47,686 nucleotides of DNA from Firmicutes bacterium ZOR0006. Its GTDB lineage: Bacteria; Bacillota_I; Bacilli_A; Culicoidibacterales; ZOR0006. The notes beneath the pieces were generated by a model. The model saw nothing but the letters and a program-made list of their open reading frames with translations. It searched no databases and had not been told where the DNA came from. This document shows, piece by piece, positions 6,752 through 13,800 of this stretch. The translations under genes and the position numbers were made by a program. Every line of letters starts with the position of its first letter. The first letter of the stretch is position 1. Where the stretch lies: the NCBI GenBank assembly GCA_000798955.1, contig JTLC01000030.1, forward strand, positions 1 to 47,686, written 5' to 3'.

Positions 6752-7237
6752 CTATTCTGCTGAATTCTGCTGAAAGTTTTTAAATACAACAATTTTTTCA
6801 AAAGCTCTCTGCAATCTCTTGACTATGGTTGTATCACTCGTATTCATTAAACGCGCTAAACTTCTTGTTGAATGCATAAATACACGTTTTTTTTCAGAAC
6901 AATAATATGGTCTTATGTAATATGAACGTACAGTTTCATCTAATACAGGATCTAATTCTGCTTGAATGATCAGTTCATTGACTTCCATCACCAATTCTTG
7001 CTCCTGTCTGACTCGCTCTGAATATTGGTTAATTAATAATTCTAACTTTCTTTCCATCTTTTTGTGAGTATCATTTGCTGCTTCTGTTCGATTGCTTCTA
7101 GGCATTCCGTTGCTTTCCATGACTTCCAATTGCCCAATGCTGTTGTTTGAATCTTCAATCGCATTATGTAAGCGTTCTAACTCTGCTCGTATTGTTTTAA
7201 TTGATTCAAATTTACATTTTATCGTTTCGCTAGTCAT
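6752..7237 (-). CDS. RinA/ArpU-type late transcription regulator
   Basis: The 161-residue protein has a long helical N-terminal part (residues 1-100, coiled-coil-like) and a C-terminal helix-turn-helix (HSTRSLARLMNTSDTTIVKRLQRAFEKI). Both the layout and the place just upstream of the terminase are those of RinA/ArpU-family sigma-like activators that switch on packaging and head genes. The start at ATG 7237 precedes a clear RBS-spaced upstream gap of about 45 bases. Assignment rests on architecture and location, so the exact family is moderately sure. Confidence 0.7.
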   Translation of the reverse strand: MTSETIKCKFESIKTIRAELERLHNAIEDSNNSIGQLEVMESNGMPRSNRTEAANDTHKKMERKLELLINQYSERVRQEQELVMEVNELIIQAELDPVLDETVRSYYIRPYYCSEKKRVFMHSTRSLARLMNTSDTTIVKRLQRAFEKIVVFKNFQQNSAE

Positions 7238-7282
7238 TGTTTCTAACCCCTTTTTTAATTATGCATAATCTTGGTGTATTTA

Positions 7283-7474
7283 TTATGTATTTGTATAGCC
7301 TTCTCCAAGCGGATCTAATACATTTATTTTTTGTTGCAATCGTCTGTTTTTGTTTCTTAGCACCATAATTTTTTGTTGTTGCTTTTTTAAAGTACGCTCG
7401 AATATAAAGATGTAAGCAACAATCCAAAGTAACGTTGTTATTGTTGCACCAACAATAAAGAACTGAATTTCCAT
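7283..7474 (-). CDS. small single-pass membrane protein with coiled coil
   Basis: The 63-residue protein starts at ATG 7474 behind AAAGGAGAGG, immediately after the stop of the gene at 7477. Residues about 5-27 form one membrane helix (FFIVGATITTLLWIVAYIF), followed by a basic, Gln-rich coiled tail (LKKQQQKIMVLRNKNRRLQQ). The layout is like small phage membrane proteins but no family is recognised. An overlapping frame at 7230-7427 lacks an RBS and is a shadow. Confidence 0.65.
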   Translation of the reverse strand: MEIQFFIVGATITTLLWIVAYIFIFERTLKKQQQKIMVLRNKNRRLQQKINVLDPLGEGYTNT

Positions 7475-7476
7475 TA

Positions 7477-7791
7477 TTAAACCTCTCCTTTTGTGACGAT
7501 AAAATAATTATCTTTTTTTGCCTTTTTTAACAGATATCCTGCTTGTTGCAGCTGTTTACCAAACATCTTTTGCTCATTTTTTCGAATAATTGTATTTCCG
7601 AAACTTGCTAATCTTCTTGAAATGTCTCCAAGATTATCTGTTCTACACTCAATATCAAAAATTGGAGTGATTGCTTGTTCCCAAGATTGACCTCTATTTA
7701 AACGATTACGTATCGTTTTCGGTGCAAGTCCTGTTTCTTGTGACCACTCGGTAATGGATTTCCCTTTGTACTCTAGCCTGTTTAGATTCAT
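7477..7791 (-). CDS. phage DNA-binding protein with NUMOD1-like module
   Basis: The start is ATG 7791, 7 bases after TAGGAGAA (the frame runs upstream to 7839 but overlaps the previous gene). Residues about 7-40 (YKGKSITEWSQETGL then PKTIRNRLNRGQSWEQAI) match the same helix-turn-helix module as the C-terminus of the HNH endonuclease at 654-1292. The rest is basic and helical. It is probably a small DNA-binding protein that shares a module with homing enzymes; no enzymatic domain is seen. Confidence 0.65.
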   Translation of the reverse strand: MNLNRLEYKGKSITEWSQETGLAPKTIRNRLNRGQSWEQAITPIFDIECRTDNLGDISRRLASFGNTIIRKNEQKMFGKQLQQAGYLLKKAKKDNYFIVTKGEV

Positions 7792-7801
7792 TTGTTTTCT
7801 C

Positions 7802-8083
7802 CTAAAATAGTGTTTCTTCGATAATTTCGATTGAAACACCTTTTTCTTTTAATTCGTTGTGTGTATACACGTTTACCAGAAACTCGCCTGACATTTTCGA
7901 ATTAAACGTGTCAAAATTTGGTTCTGTGTTTTCTATGAAGTCTACAAGTCTTTTGGCTCTTTCGATTTCAAATATTGTTCGATAACACTCATTGCCAGGA
8001 CCATGCCAAGTCATGATTGTTTCAGTATTCTGAAATTGGCACAGGACATCATTCGTGCCGATCACTCTTATTTTGCACTTCAC
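7802..8083 (-). CDS. hypothetical phage protein
   Basis: A GTG at 8083 lies one base after the RusA stop and 8 bases after GAGGAG inside the end of rusA, so I prefer it to the TTG at 8101. The 93-residue protein looks like a beta-rich small phage protein (KIRVIGTNDVLCQF...) with alternating strands and helices. No family is recognised. Tight coupling to rusA places it in the recombination block. Confidence 0.6.
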   Translation of the reverse strand: MKCKIRVIGTNDVLCQFQNTETIMTWHGPGNECYRTIFEIERAKRLVDFIENTEPNFDTFNSKMSGEFLVNVYTHNELKEKGVSIEIIEETLF

Positions 8084-8084
8084 A

Positions 8085-8489
8085 CTATTCAAACTCCTCA
8101 ACTTCGATTTTTATCATATCTTCCATGCCCCAAAATTTCTCAAGTACACATATGACAACCTGGCGATCATCAATGAACGTTCTATTGTTCATCGTGTCTA
8201 AAATTGTCTTTGCTAGATTATCGACATCTGCGTGCTTCTCACAATACTTACCATCAAGCAATTTCTTCTTTCGATTACTCATACTTTGTGGGAGTGCATA
8301 AACAAATGCGATTTTGATATATATTTGTTTATCACTGTGCCATTTTGGAATTTTCCATTTGATTTTATTTTTAAAATCTTTATATTTTTGCGTGTTATAA
8401 GCATGGCCTTTTCTTGAAAATCGTGGTCTTGGTGCTGGCACTGGTCGCTCATTAAGAATGACCAGTGCTTTTCTTAACGAATCGGGCAT
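8085..8489 (-). CDS. rusA: RusA-like Holliday junction resolvase
   Basis: The 134-residue protein has the RusA core: basic N-terminus with RPVPAPRPRFSRKGHAYN, then KKLLDGKYCEKHADVDNLAKTILD and DDRQV, with the Asp residues that bind metal. RusA homodimers cut four-way junctions symmetrically, resolving recombination and replication intermediates before packaging. Length and motif order are normal. It sits with Sak4-like and MazG-like genes in the early operon and overlaps the next gene upstream by 16 bases. Confidence 0.9.
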   Translation of the reverse strand: MPDSLRKALVILNERPVPAPRPRFSRKGHAYNTQKYKDFKNKIKWKIPKWHSDKQIYIKIAFVYALPQSMSNRKKKLLDGKYCEKHADVDNLAKTILDTMNNRTFIDDRQVVICVLEKFWGMEDMIKIEVEEFE

Positions 8490-8728
8490 AGTTTAGCACC
8501 ATATTGCTTTTTAAGTTGCTCTCGTTGGGTTGAATTAGCTTCATAAATAAATGCGACATAACCTTTACTCTTGCATTCTTTACGCTCGTTTCCAACTTTG
8601 ATTCTGTCATGAAATTTTCGTTTATCAATTTCAAGTTCATCAAAGACTTTTCGTGTGTTTTTATCCTTTTTGGCAACTACAACTTTTCCGTGTTCAACGA
8701 TTAAACTGATTAATTTTCTAGTTCTCAT
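8474..8728 (-). CDS. hypothetical phage protein
   Basis: The ATG at 8728, after GAGGG, is preferred to the TTG at 8734, and it overlaps the end of the MazG-like gene by 11 bases. The 84-residue protein is basic (many Lys and Arg) with a long helix-rich middle and ends near KQYGAKLCPI, overlapping rusA. No family is recognised. Translational coupling with rusA suggests a role in the same recombination block. Confidence 0.55.
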   Translation of the reverse strand: MRTRKLISLIVEHGKVVVAKKDKNTRKVFDELEIDKRKFHDRIKVGNERKECKSKGYVAFIYEANSTQREQLKKQYGAKLCPIR

Positions 8729-9005
8729 CAACAATTCCCTCTACTTTTTCATACCGCTTCAATACATCCCACAACTTGTTATTTAAATCTGTCTGTGTAA
8801 ATTCGACTTGATCCATTATCTGCACGAGAACAATCAATACATCGGCAATCTCTTCTTTGACATTTTGAATATCTTGATTGCGGATAGCTAGTGATAATTC
8901 CAACGTCTCTTCATTGAGTTTCTGGATTAATTGCTGTCTATTGTTGCTAATACTCGTTTGTTCCAACATTTGCAATATTCTATTTTTAAGACTGAATATT
9001 TCCAT
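8718..9005 (-). CDS. MazG-like NTP pyrophosphohydrolase
   Basis: The 95-residue protein carries the helical MazG/dUTPase-like core, with LNEETLELSLAI and later VKEEIADVLIVLV. These are the E-E-x-x-E and E-x-x-D type metal ligands of the all-alpha NTP pyrophosphatase superfamily. Such phage enzymes hydrolyse nucleoside triphosphates, often to clean the pool or affect ppGpp. Start at ATG 9005, about 9 bases after GAGG, and it overlaps its neighbours by 11 and 20 bases. Confidence 0.8.
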   Translation of the reverse strand: MEIFSLKNRILQMLEQTSISNNRQQLIQKLNEETLELSLAIRNQDIQNVKEEIADVLIVLVQIMDQVEFTQTDLNNKLWDVLKRYEKVEGIVDEN

Positions 9006-9192
9006 CTTCTAGCACCTCTACCAAGCTGTATTCTTCTGTGTTTTTAGTTTTTAAAATATCATATTTTTTATCAGTACGAGCGTCATATAATCTCATCCGA
9101 TTCTCTTCAAAAATAAGTGCCATTTCAAAGCCATTCAGAGTTTGAATGACTACTTTCAAGGCTAATAACACCTCATTTGTTCTCTCGTTCAT
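8986..9192 (-). CDS. hypothetical phage protein
   Basis: The ATG at 9192 overlaps the stop of the previous gene (TGATG) and follows GGAG, so it is preferred to the upstream in-frame start. The 68-residue protein is a small helix-strand mix (GFEMALIFEENRMRLYDAR) with no recognised family. It is translationally coupled on both sides, overlapping the MazG-like gene by 20 bases. Confidence 0.55.
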   Translation of the reverse strand: MNERTNEVLLALKVVIQTLNGFEMALIFEENRMRLYDARTDKKYDILKTKNTEEYSLVEVLEDGNIQS

Positions 9193-9365
9193 CAAACTTG
9201 CTCCTTCACTTCTATTCTCACATGCCAATATCCGTCTTGATACGTTTCTAGCAACAGTATCTGCTCAAAATCAATTTCTCTACACAATTGATCATAATAG
9301 TGATAAAGTGCCTTCTGGTATGCTTTGCGTTTGATTCTATGTTTAAATATTTTATTTATTTTCAT
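9192..9365 (-). CDS. hypothetical phage protein
   Basis: The ATG at 9365 after an AGG-type site gives a 57-residue protein with a strongly basic start (KINKIFKHRIKRKAY) and an aromatic-rich middle (LYHYYDQL), then an acidic end. No family is recognised. It overlaps the stop of its upstream neighbour and the start of the downstream one, as is usual in compact early phage operons. Confidence 0.5.
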   Translation of the reverse strand: MKINKIFKHRIKRKAYQKALYHYYDQLCREIDFEQILLLETYQDGYWHVRIEVKEQV

Positions 9366-9367
9366 GC

Positions 9368-9592
9368 TTACCAACCTACAAAAATTTTATAAATAATTTG
9401 ATTATTGTGAATCACACAATTGATCATAGTTATGTTCCAATCGTTCCATACCGCAAGTCTCTTCAAATCATTGGTTAATACAACATCACCTTCATCGCTA
9501 TAAATACGATACACATCACTCACTATGTCTCTTTTTTTATTCATGTGTTCCATGAATGCTTTTACTGTTTGGAATCTATATGCTTGCTTCAT
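9368..9592 (-). CDS. hypothetical phage protein
   Basis: Two ATGs occur at 9595 and 9592. The second is better spaced (5 bases) from AAAGGG, so I chose it. The 74-residue protein is a small globular fold with YRIYSDEGDVVLTNDLKRLAVWNDWNI and a beta-rich end. No recognised family. Its start overlaps the membrane peptide gene at 9580-9732. Confidence 0.5.
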   Translation of the reverse strand: MKQAYRFQTVKAFMEHMNKKRDIVSDVYRIYSDEGDVVLTNDLKRLAVWNDWNITMINCVIHNNQIIYKIFVGW

Positions 9593-9732
9593 CATTCATT
9601 CCCTTTCAAAAAACACAACAAACATGCTGAAACAAGTGCTATCAACATGTAGAAAAGAAATGCTAGTGCACTCAACTTCAAACAAAGTATGAATACGTAC
9701 ACTAGCATAAACATCATCATAAGCTCATTCAT
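9580..9732 (-). CDS. 50-residue membrane peptide
   Basis: An ATG at 9732 lies 3 bases after the stop of the SSB-like gene and opens 50 codons. It encodes two adjoining hydrophobic stretches (FMLVYVFILCLKLSALAFLF and MLIALVSACLLCF) with a short polar end. The Shine-Dalgarno is weak, so translation would depend on coupling to the SSB-like gene. No family is recognised. The hydrophobic pattern, in-operon position and overlap with the next gene support a real but small gene. Confidence 0.45.
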
Positions 9733-9735
9733 AAA

Positions 9736-10533
9736 TTAGAACGGTAAATCGTCATCTGACACATTAATCATCTGTTCAGGTTGTTGGAACTGACCAATTT
9801 GTGGCTGTTGGTACTGCTGTTGTGTTTGTTGTTGGATAGCATTTGATTGATCAATTGCTTGTTGCATTCCAGGACGAACCTGTTGTTGTGGTGCTCGCTG
9901 TGCGTTCATTTGTTGCATTTGATCATGTGTTGCTGATTGTGGGTAACGATAATAATGTTCGTTTTGTTGTTTTCCAAATTGTCCACCAGCAAAATTGTTT
10001 TGTTGTTGTCTATTCGCTTGAGGTGTAACCGTTTGAACTTCACTAACTGCGTATACCTGTTGCCCCTGGAATTGCTCGATTTTACGAATAACACCTTTTG
10101 TCCGTTCATTCCCTTCGTGAACATAGCTTTCAAGCGCTACGGTACCGTTAAATAGTTTTCCAATGAAATGTGTTTTATTGACACTTTGGAGTGAGCGTAC
10201 ATCAATGTTTGGATTAATCATCTGCACGAATGAAAAGAATTTATCTGTTTGTTCCGGGAACACGCTATGGAACACTTTCTGTCCATCTTTGTTTTCGCAT
10301 GTAAGATTCAAAAAGATTGTTCCCTTTTGAGATGTACGTTGCTTGATATCAGTGATTGTGAATGTATATGTTCCCGCTTTGATTGATTGGCTATTAATAT
10401 CAACTTGCTGCGCTTGCGAGAAGTTCACACCGATATTAAAATTATCATCTGCTTGACCTTGATTGTTATTTCCATACCCACTGCTTGCTTGTTGATTTCC
10501 CTGTTGGTTGTTAAAATTGTTGTTGTAACTCAT
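9736..10533 (-). CDS. phage SSB-like protein (DUF669-type) with DDDLPF tail
   Basis: The 265-residue protein has a folded part from about residue 30 to 175 (IKAGTYTFTITDIKQRTSQ, then LNLTCENKDGQKVFHSVFPEQ), a Gln/Asn-rich linker and a C-terminal acidic tip ending DDDLPF. Bacterial SSBs end in a similar D-D-D-I-P-F-like tip that recruits replication partners. The fold and tail match the DUF669 phage group that acts as SSB. It follows the Sak4-like ATPase by one base, so both are probably produced together for single-strand annealing and replication. Confidence 0.8.
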   Translation of the reverse strand: MSYNNNFNNQQGNQQASSGYGNNNQGQADDNFNIGVNFSQAQQVDINSQSIKAGTYTFTITDIKQRTSQKGTIFLNLTCENKDGQKVFHSVFPEQTDKFFSFVQMINPNIDVRSLQSVNKTHFIGKLFNGTVALESYVHEGNERTKGVIRKIEQFQGQQVYAVSEVQTVTPQANRQQQNNFAGGQFGKQQNEHYYRYPQSATHDQMQQMNAQRAPQQQVRPGMQQAIDQSNAIQQQTQQQYQQPQIGQFQQPEQMINVSDDDLPF

Positions 10534-10534
10534 G

Positions 10535-11260
10535 CTATTGTTCTCCTTTTAGTTCTTTGATAATTTTTTCTAATGTTGGATTGATGATTTCATAGTTGAT
10601 ATTTCTATTCTTTGTTCGTGCTTTTGACGTGAATAATGGATCACCGCCAATTTTGACTGAATAGATTGGTACACCATCTCGTACTGTGATTCGTGTATGG
10701 CCAATAACATCAACCGCACCTTCGATATGTTTTTGTAGTTTCTCTTGTAAATCAATTGAAACGCCTGGATTCATAATAATTCCGTCTCCGAAACCACCCT
10801 TTGCATCCCGTTCATGGCCAATAAAGACAACATGGAATTTCAATTCTTTTGCTACTTGTTTGATAAACGTGATATACGAGATTATTTTTGCTGCGACAGC
10901 ACCATGATCATTGAACGTTGCTTTCCGGATATTGCCACCTAGCATATCGTTTAAGACCATGTGCTGTAACTTACTCAACGTATCAATTACTAACACATTA
11001 AAGTGTGTATCGACTTTTACTGCTTGTAGTTGTCCGAGAATAGCTTCAAAGTGTTCTGTACATTGAATATCAACAACAAAGCCTTTATCCGCTACTTCTG
11101 TACCGTCTTCATGTATATCAAGAATAAGTGGTATTACTTTATCTCCGGCTGTTGCTAACGTTGTTTTACCAGTTCCAGGCTTCCCATATAGCATGAACGT
11201 GGTCGGTTTATTTTTGTTTTTTTGTTGTACGGAAACAATTCCTAGATTTGAATGATTCAT
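10535..11260 (-). CDS. Sak4-like RecA-fold ATPase
   Basis: The 241-residue protein has Walker A GKPGTGKTTLA near residue 27 and Walker B VLVIDTLSKL, then a FIGHERDAK segment. It matches the phage nucleotide-binding/Sak4 family, remote RecA relatives that anneal single strands with the help of their cognate SSB. The ATG at 11260 follows an AGGAGG-type site. It is coupled to the SSB-like gene downstream. Alternative: another RecA-type phage ATPase; the SSB partner favours Sak4. Confidence 0.82.
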   Translation of the reverse strand: MNHSNLGIVSVQQKNKNKPTTFMLYGKPGTGKTTLATAGDKVIPLILDIHEDGTEVADKGFVVDIQCTEHFEAILGQLQAVKVDTHFNVLVIDTLSKLQHMVLNDMLGGNIRKATFNDHGAVAAKIISYITFIKQVAKELKFHVVFIGHERDAKGGFGDGIIMNPGVSIDLQEKLQKHIEGAVDVIGHTRITVRDGVPIYSVKIGGDPLFTSKARTKNRNINYEIINPTLEKIIKELKGEQ

Positions 11261-11280
11261 TTTCCGTTCCTCCTATCTAG

Positions 11281-11523
11281 CTAATTCCTTGGCGCTAGTT
11301 CCTCTAACTCTTTCCCAATTGCAACAAGCTCATTTGTTACAGTGATTATGTTTGCTTGGACACTGTTCAGCGACTCAAGCAGATGTTTAAATGTCGGTTC
11401 GTTCTGTTCAACTGGTTGTAGCTGTAACTCTCCAATCGCCATTTTTATGTAACGTTTAGTCGTTAGCAAATTATTCTTATTAATCATCAGTTCACTTCGT
11501 CTTTTTACAAGTAAATTACTCAC
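11281..11523 (-). CDS. hypothetical coiled-coil phage protein
   Basis: A GTG at 11523 about 9 bases after GAGG opens an 80-residue helical protein with Leu/Asn-rich heptads (LLTTKRYIKMAIGELQLQ and LLESLNSVQANIITVTNELV). No family is recognised. It overlaps the end of the upstream gene and lies 20 bases before the Sak4-like start, so it is likely part of the same recombination or replication set. Confidence 0.55.
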   Translation of the reverse strand: MSNLLVKRRSELMINKNNLLTTKRYIKMAIGELQLQPVEQNEPTFKHLLESLNSVQANIITVTNELVAIGKELEELAPRN

Positions 11524-12130
11524 TAATACTCACCTCTTTCAGTCTTTGCTCAATGGCATGCTTGGTTACTGCTTGCCAACGTTTGTAAGGAAATGCATTG
11601 AATTCCACTCCACGATTCGTCTGAATGAACCAGGGCTGTTTCGTGTGTTCTTGGTATTCAAACACAATCAAATTGTTTTTAAGCGTTGTCTTCAAATAGT
11701 CAATCTGCTTGTTCAACAGCGCATTTTCTTCCTTCAAATCTTCAATTTCATATGTTTCTTGTTCTTTTTGGAAATTCAGGTGGTCTAATGTATCGCTCAA
11801 AACCCTATACTTTGCTTCTAAGCGTTTTTTATCTTTCAAATGAGTATTGATTAACAAACTTGCCATTCCATGCTTAAGCGTTGCTTTATTTAGTTTTTCG
11901 GTTAACTGCTTAATCTCATATTTCTTTTGCTGGCTATACTCAAACTCTCGTTCGATGACAGTGTTGCATGTTTCCACTTTGACAAGCAGACTATTATTCG
12001 TATCTTCTAGCTCTTGAATGCGTTCAAACGCTCGTTTAAATTTGATTTCATTGATTTTAGAATCGAATGAATCTCTTAAATTTTTGGCTGTCATTTCTTT
12101 GTACTGTTTTCTCGTTAGAATCTTAAACAT
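11516..12130 (-). CDS. hypothetical coiled-coil phage protein
   Basis: The 204-residue protein starts at ATG 12130 after AAGGGG. It is helical throughout, with a long coiled coil (about residues 20-150, with stretches such as IQELEDTNNSLLVKVE and EIEDLKEENALLNKQIDYL) and a short C-terminal globular end (PWFIQTNRGVEFNAFPYKRW). No enzymatic motif or family is recognised. It may be a structural or accessory factor for the neighbouring recombination genes. Confidence 0.6.
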   Translation of the reverse strand: MFKILTRKQYKEMTAKNLRDSFDSKINEIKFKRAFERIQELEDTNNSLLVKVETCNTVIEREFEYSQQKKYEIKQLTEKLNKATLKHGMASLLINTHLKDKKRLEAKYRVLSDTLDHLNFQKEQETYEIEDLKEENALLNKQIDYLKTTLKNNLIVFEYQEHTKQPWFIQTNRGVEFNAFPYKRWQAVTKHAIEQRLKEVSISE

Positions 12131-12333
12131 TTTTATTCCCCTTTAAGTTTTGAATTTGTGTGATTACTTGCTGTTCAGAAACATGTTGTTCCATGATTGC
12201 TTCATCTTCTGTGATTACTTCATTATCATCGTTTATTATAAAAAATTGGATTTGCTAGCATTGTCTTGCCAACTCCCTTTCTTGGCCGTAAGTATTCTTT
12301 GAGTTTCAATGTTCCTTCGCACCAATTCGGCAT
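12123..12333 (-). pseudogene. frameshifted small phage protein (MPNWCEGTLK family)
   Basis: A start at ATG 12333 after AGGAG begins M-P-N-W-C-E-G-T-L-K-L, a motif of small conserved phage proteins, and reads to a T6 run (plus-strand A-run 12240-12245). There it slips out of frame and stops. Skipping one T restores a frame that runs to 12123 and reads NDDNEVITEDEAIMEQ, like the end of the protein at 12356-12652. So this is one gene broken by a single extra T in a homopolymer. It may be a real +1 frameshift, a phase-variable site or a sequencing error. Confidence 0.55.
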
Positions 12334-12488
12334 ATCATCCACTCTCCTTTATCGCTTACGCGTCTTGTTCGCTGCTTCCAAATAAAATTCCAAAGAACTG
12401 CTTGAGCGCTTCTGCTTGTTCGTTCAATTCTGCTTGCTGCTCTTCAATGATTTCATCATCTTCTTCGATTACTTCATTATCATCGTTT
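12213..12488. repeat. 22-bp direct repeat shared by two neighbouring genes
   Basis: The plus-strand sequence GATTACTTCATTATCATCGT followed by TT occurs at 12213-12234 and again at 12467-12488. It encodes the NDDNEVI segment in both proteins, pointing to a duplicated acidic tail. Confidence 0.75.
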
Positions 12489-12652
12489 GTTAATTTTGCG
12501 ATAACTGTCAGTGCTGTATCAAATGCGAACATTTGCGCCTGTGCTTGTTTGTATTCAGTGAAGCCTGGTCGTTCTTCGCTCATAAAGTAATTTTCTATTA
12601 CGAATTTCTTTTCGCTTTCGATTCCGTTGATAATTTGTTCTAGCTTATTCAT
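12356..12652 (-). CDS. hypothetical acidic phage protein
   Basis: The 98-residue protein starts at ATG 12652 after a weak AGG-rich leader. Its N-terminus is helical (KLEQIINGIESEKKFVIENY) and its C-terminus is very acidic (NDDNEVIEEDDEIIEEQQAEL). The coding DNA for the NDDNEVI part shares an exact 22-base repeat with the frameshifted gene downstream (12213-12234 and 12467-12488). No function is known. It lies 12 bases after the initiator gene. Confidence 0.6.
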   Translation of the reverse strand: MNKLEQIINGIESEKKFVIENYFMSEERPGFTEYKQAQAQMFAFDTALTVIAKLTNDDNEVIEEDDEIIEEQQAELNEQAEALKQFFGILFGSSEQDA

Positions 12653-12664
12653 TGTTTAGTCCTC

Positions 12665-13609
12665 CTAAGATAGTGGGCTCGGATTCATTTCACCAGTTTC
12701 TGGATGAAGTCCCTCTCCCATTAGATATTTGATCATTGCTAATTCTCGTTCGCTCTCTGGTGTCTGTTCAACTTCGGTAGGTGCTTCCCACTTCGGCATA
12801 ACTTCTACACGTTGCTGCTTGCCGTATTTACTACCACGTTGCTTTGCTCGCAGTTCTTCGGCACGTTCAAGGTCAGCGAGTGTTTTTATGCCCTGGGTCG
12901 TTAATCTATCAACCGCTTTTTTCAGGTAGTTTAGATTTACTCCGTTTGTAGCAGTAGACACACATTTGTCGATAACTGCTTGTAACAATTCAACATCATG
13001 TTCTTCCGTCCACTCTCGAACTGTTTCCACTACAAAACTTGTAGTTGGAATATTAAGCGATTGAAGATCATTTATGATTGTTTGTTCGTTGTTCGTTGAA
13101 TTGGTAGATTCTATATTTTCTAAATCATCAACAGTATTAGTAGGTACTTCATCTAAAGAACAACAACTTAAATTGTTATTCTTAATATTGTTCTTTATAA
13201 CTTGTTCTTTATTATGGGTCACTGTGACCATAGGTATGGGTCCCGCTGACCTATGGGTATGGGTCTCTCTGACCATAGGTATAGGTCTCTCTGACCCATA
13301 GGGAATATCAGAAACTATATATAAATTTGACGTCTTAGAACCATTTTCACTTGCTCGATTTACTCTTTTTATGTATTTATTTTGCTCTAGTTCATTCAAT
13401 CTCCTTTTAACTGTACTAGCACTCATCCCACATTTTTCAGCTAGTACATTTATACTTGGAAATGCTTTGGAACCGTTATTGCTGTAGCGACAGAGAGCAA
13501 CATAAATCAATTTTGATGATGTATCTAAGTTGCAATCATCAATTAAGCGATTATCTACTTGAAAGAACGGTAGGGATCTTCCGTCTTTTATCTTGAAATC
13601 ATCCATCAT
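12665..13609 (-). CDS. phage replication initiator (winged helix, DnaD-like C-terminus)
   Basis: The 314-residue protein has an N-terminal winged helix (SSKLIYVALCRYS, then FPSINVLAEKCGMSASTVKRRL), a low-complexity middle made by the iteron repeats, and a DnaD-like helical part (VELLQAVIDKCVSTATNGVNLNYLKKAVDRL). It resembles phage initiators that bind repeats in their own gene and load the helicase. Iterons at 13213-13301 encode the Pro/Met/Thr-rich stretch at about residues 103-132. The start is ATG 13609 or ATG 13606. It is the first replication gene after the regulatory block. Confidence 0.8.
   Translation of the reverse strand: MMDDFKIKDGRSLPFFQVDNRLIDDCNLDTSSKLIYVALCRYSNNGSKAFPSINVLAEKCGMSASTVKRRLNELEQNKYIKRVNRASENGSKTSNLYIVSDIPYGSERPIPMVRETHTHRSAGPIPMVTVTHNKEQVIKNNIKNNNLSCCSLDEVPTNTVDDLENIESTNSTNNEQTIINDLQSLNIPTTSFVVETVREWTEEHDVELLQAVIDKCVSTATNGVNLNYLKKAVDRLTTQGIKTLADLERAEELRAKQRGSKYGKQQRVEVMPKWEAPTEVEQTPESERELAMIKYLMGEGLHPETGEMNPSPLS
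13213..13301. repeat. phage replication origin: four iterons inside the initiator gene
   Basis: Four copies of a 21-base near-palindrome (TATGGGTC, 5-base middle, GACCATAG) start at 13213, 13235, 13258 and 13280, so they are 22-23 bases apart, two helical turns. The pattern TATGGGTCxCtxTGACCATAG is conserved with only a few changes. An AT-rich stretch (13313-13330, CTATATATAAATTT) lies beside them, as expected for a duplex unwinding element. An in-gene origin of this kind is known from lambda O. The window-wide uniqueness of the repeat is judged by eye. Confidence 0.85.
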
Positions 13610-13800
13610 TCCACCTCCACAAAGTAATCACCGAACCAGTGGTTTTCAATCCCTTCGTATTCATCAATATCGCTAGCGGAGCAACCACTGAACAAGTACA
13701 GGAATTCTTTGACTGATTGAAGCTTTTTAAAATTGCCTTTCGATTGAACACCGTGCAATCCTAATGATCCACCGTGGAAAATGCTGTATTTTCTTACCAT
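13606..13800 (-). CDS. hypothetical phage protein
   Basis: The ATG at 13800 overlaps the end of the membrane protein gene and follows GGGG-TG. The 64-residue protein has an aromatic, Gly-rich N-terminus (SIFHGGSLGLHGVQSK), then a helix (LQSVKEFLYLFSG) and an acidic end (DEYEGIENHWFGDYFVEVE). No family is recognised. It overlaps the initiator start by 4 bases. Confidence 0.5.
   Translation of the reverse strand: MVRKYSIFHGGSLGLHGVQSKGNFKKLQSVKEFLYLFSGCSASDIDEYEGIENHWFGDYFVEVE

Noticed and set aside
7230-7427. 65-residue frame on the minus strand
   Set aside because: It overlaps the better-supported gene at 7283-7474 (which has AAAGGAGAGG) in another frame and has no RBS.
13213-13301. CRISPR-like repeat array
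   Set aside because: Repeats are back to back without unique spacers and are palindromic. They lie inside a replication initiator, so iterons fit better.
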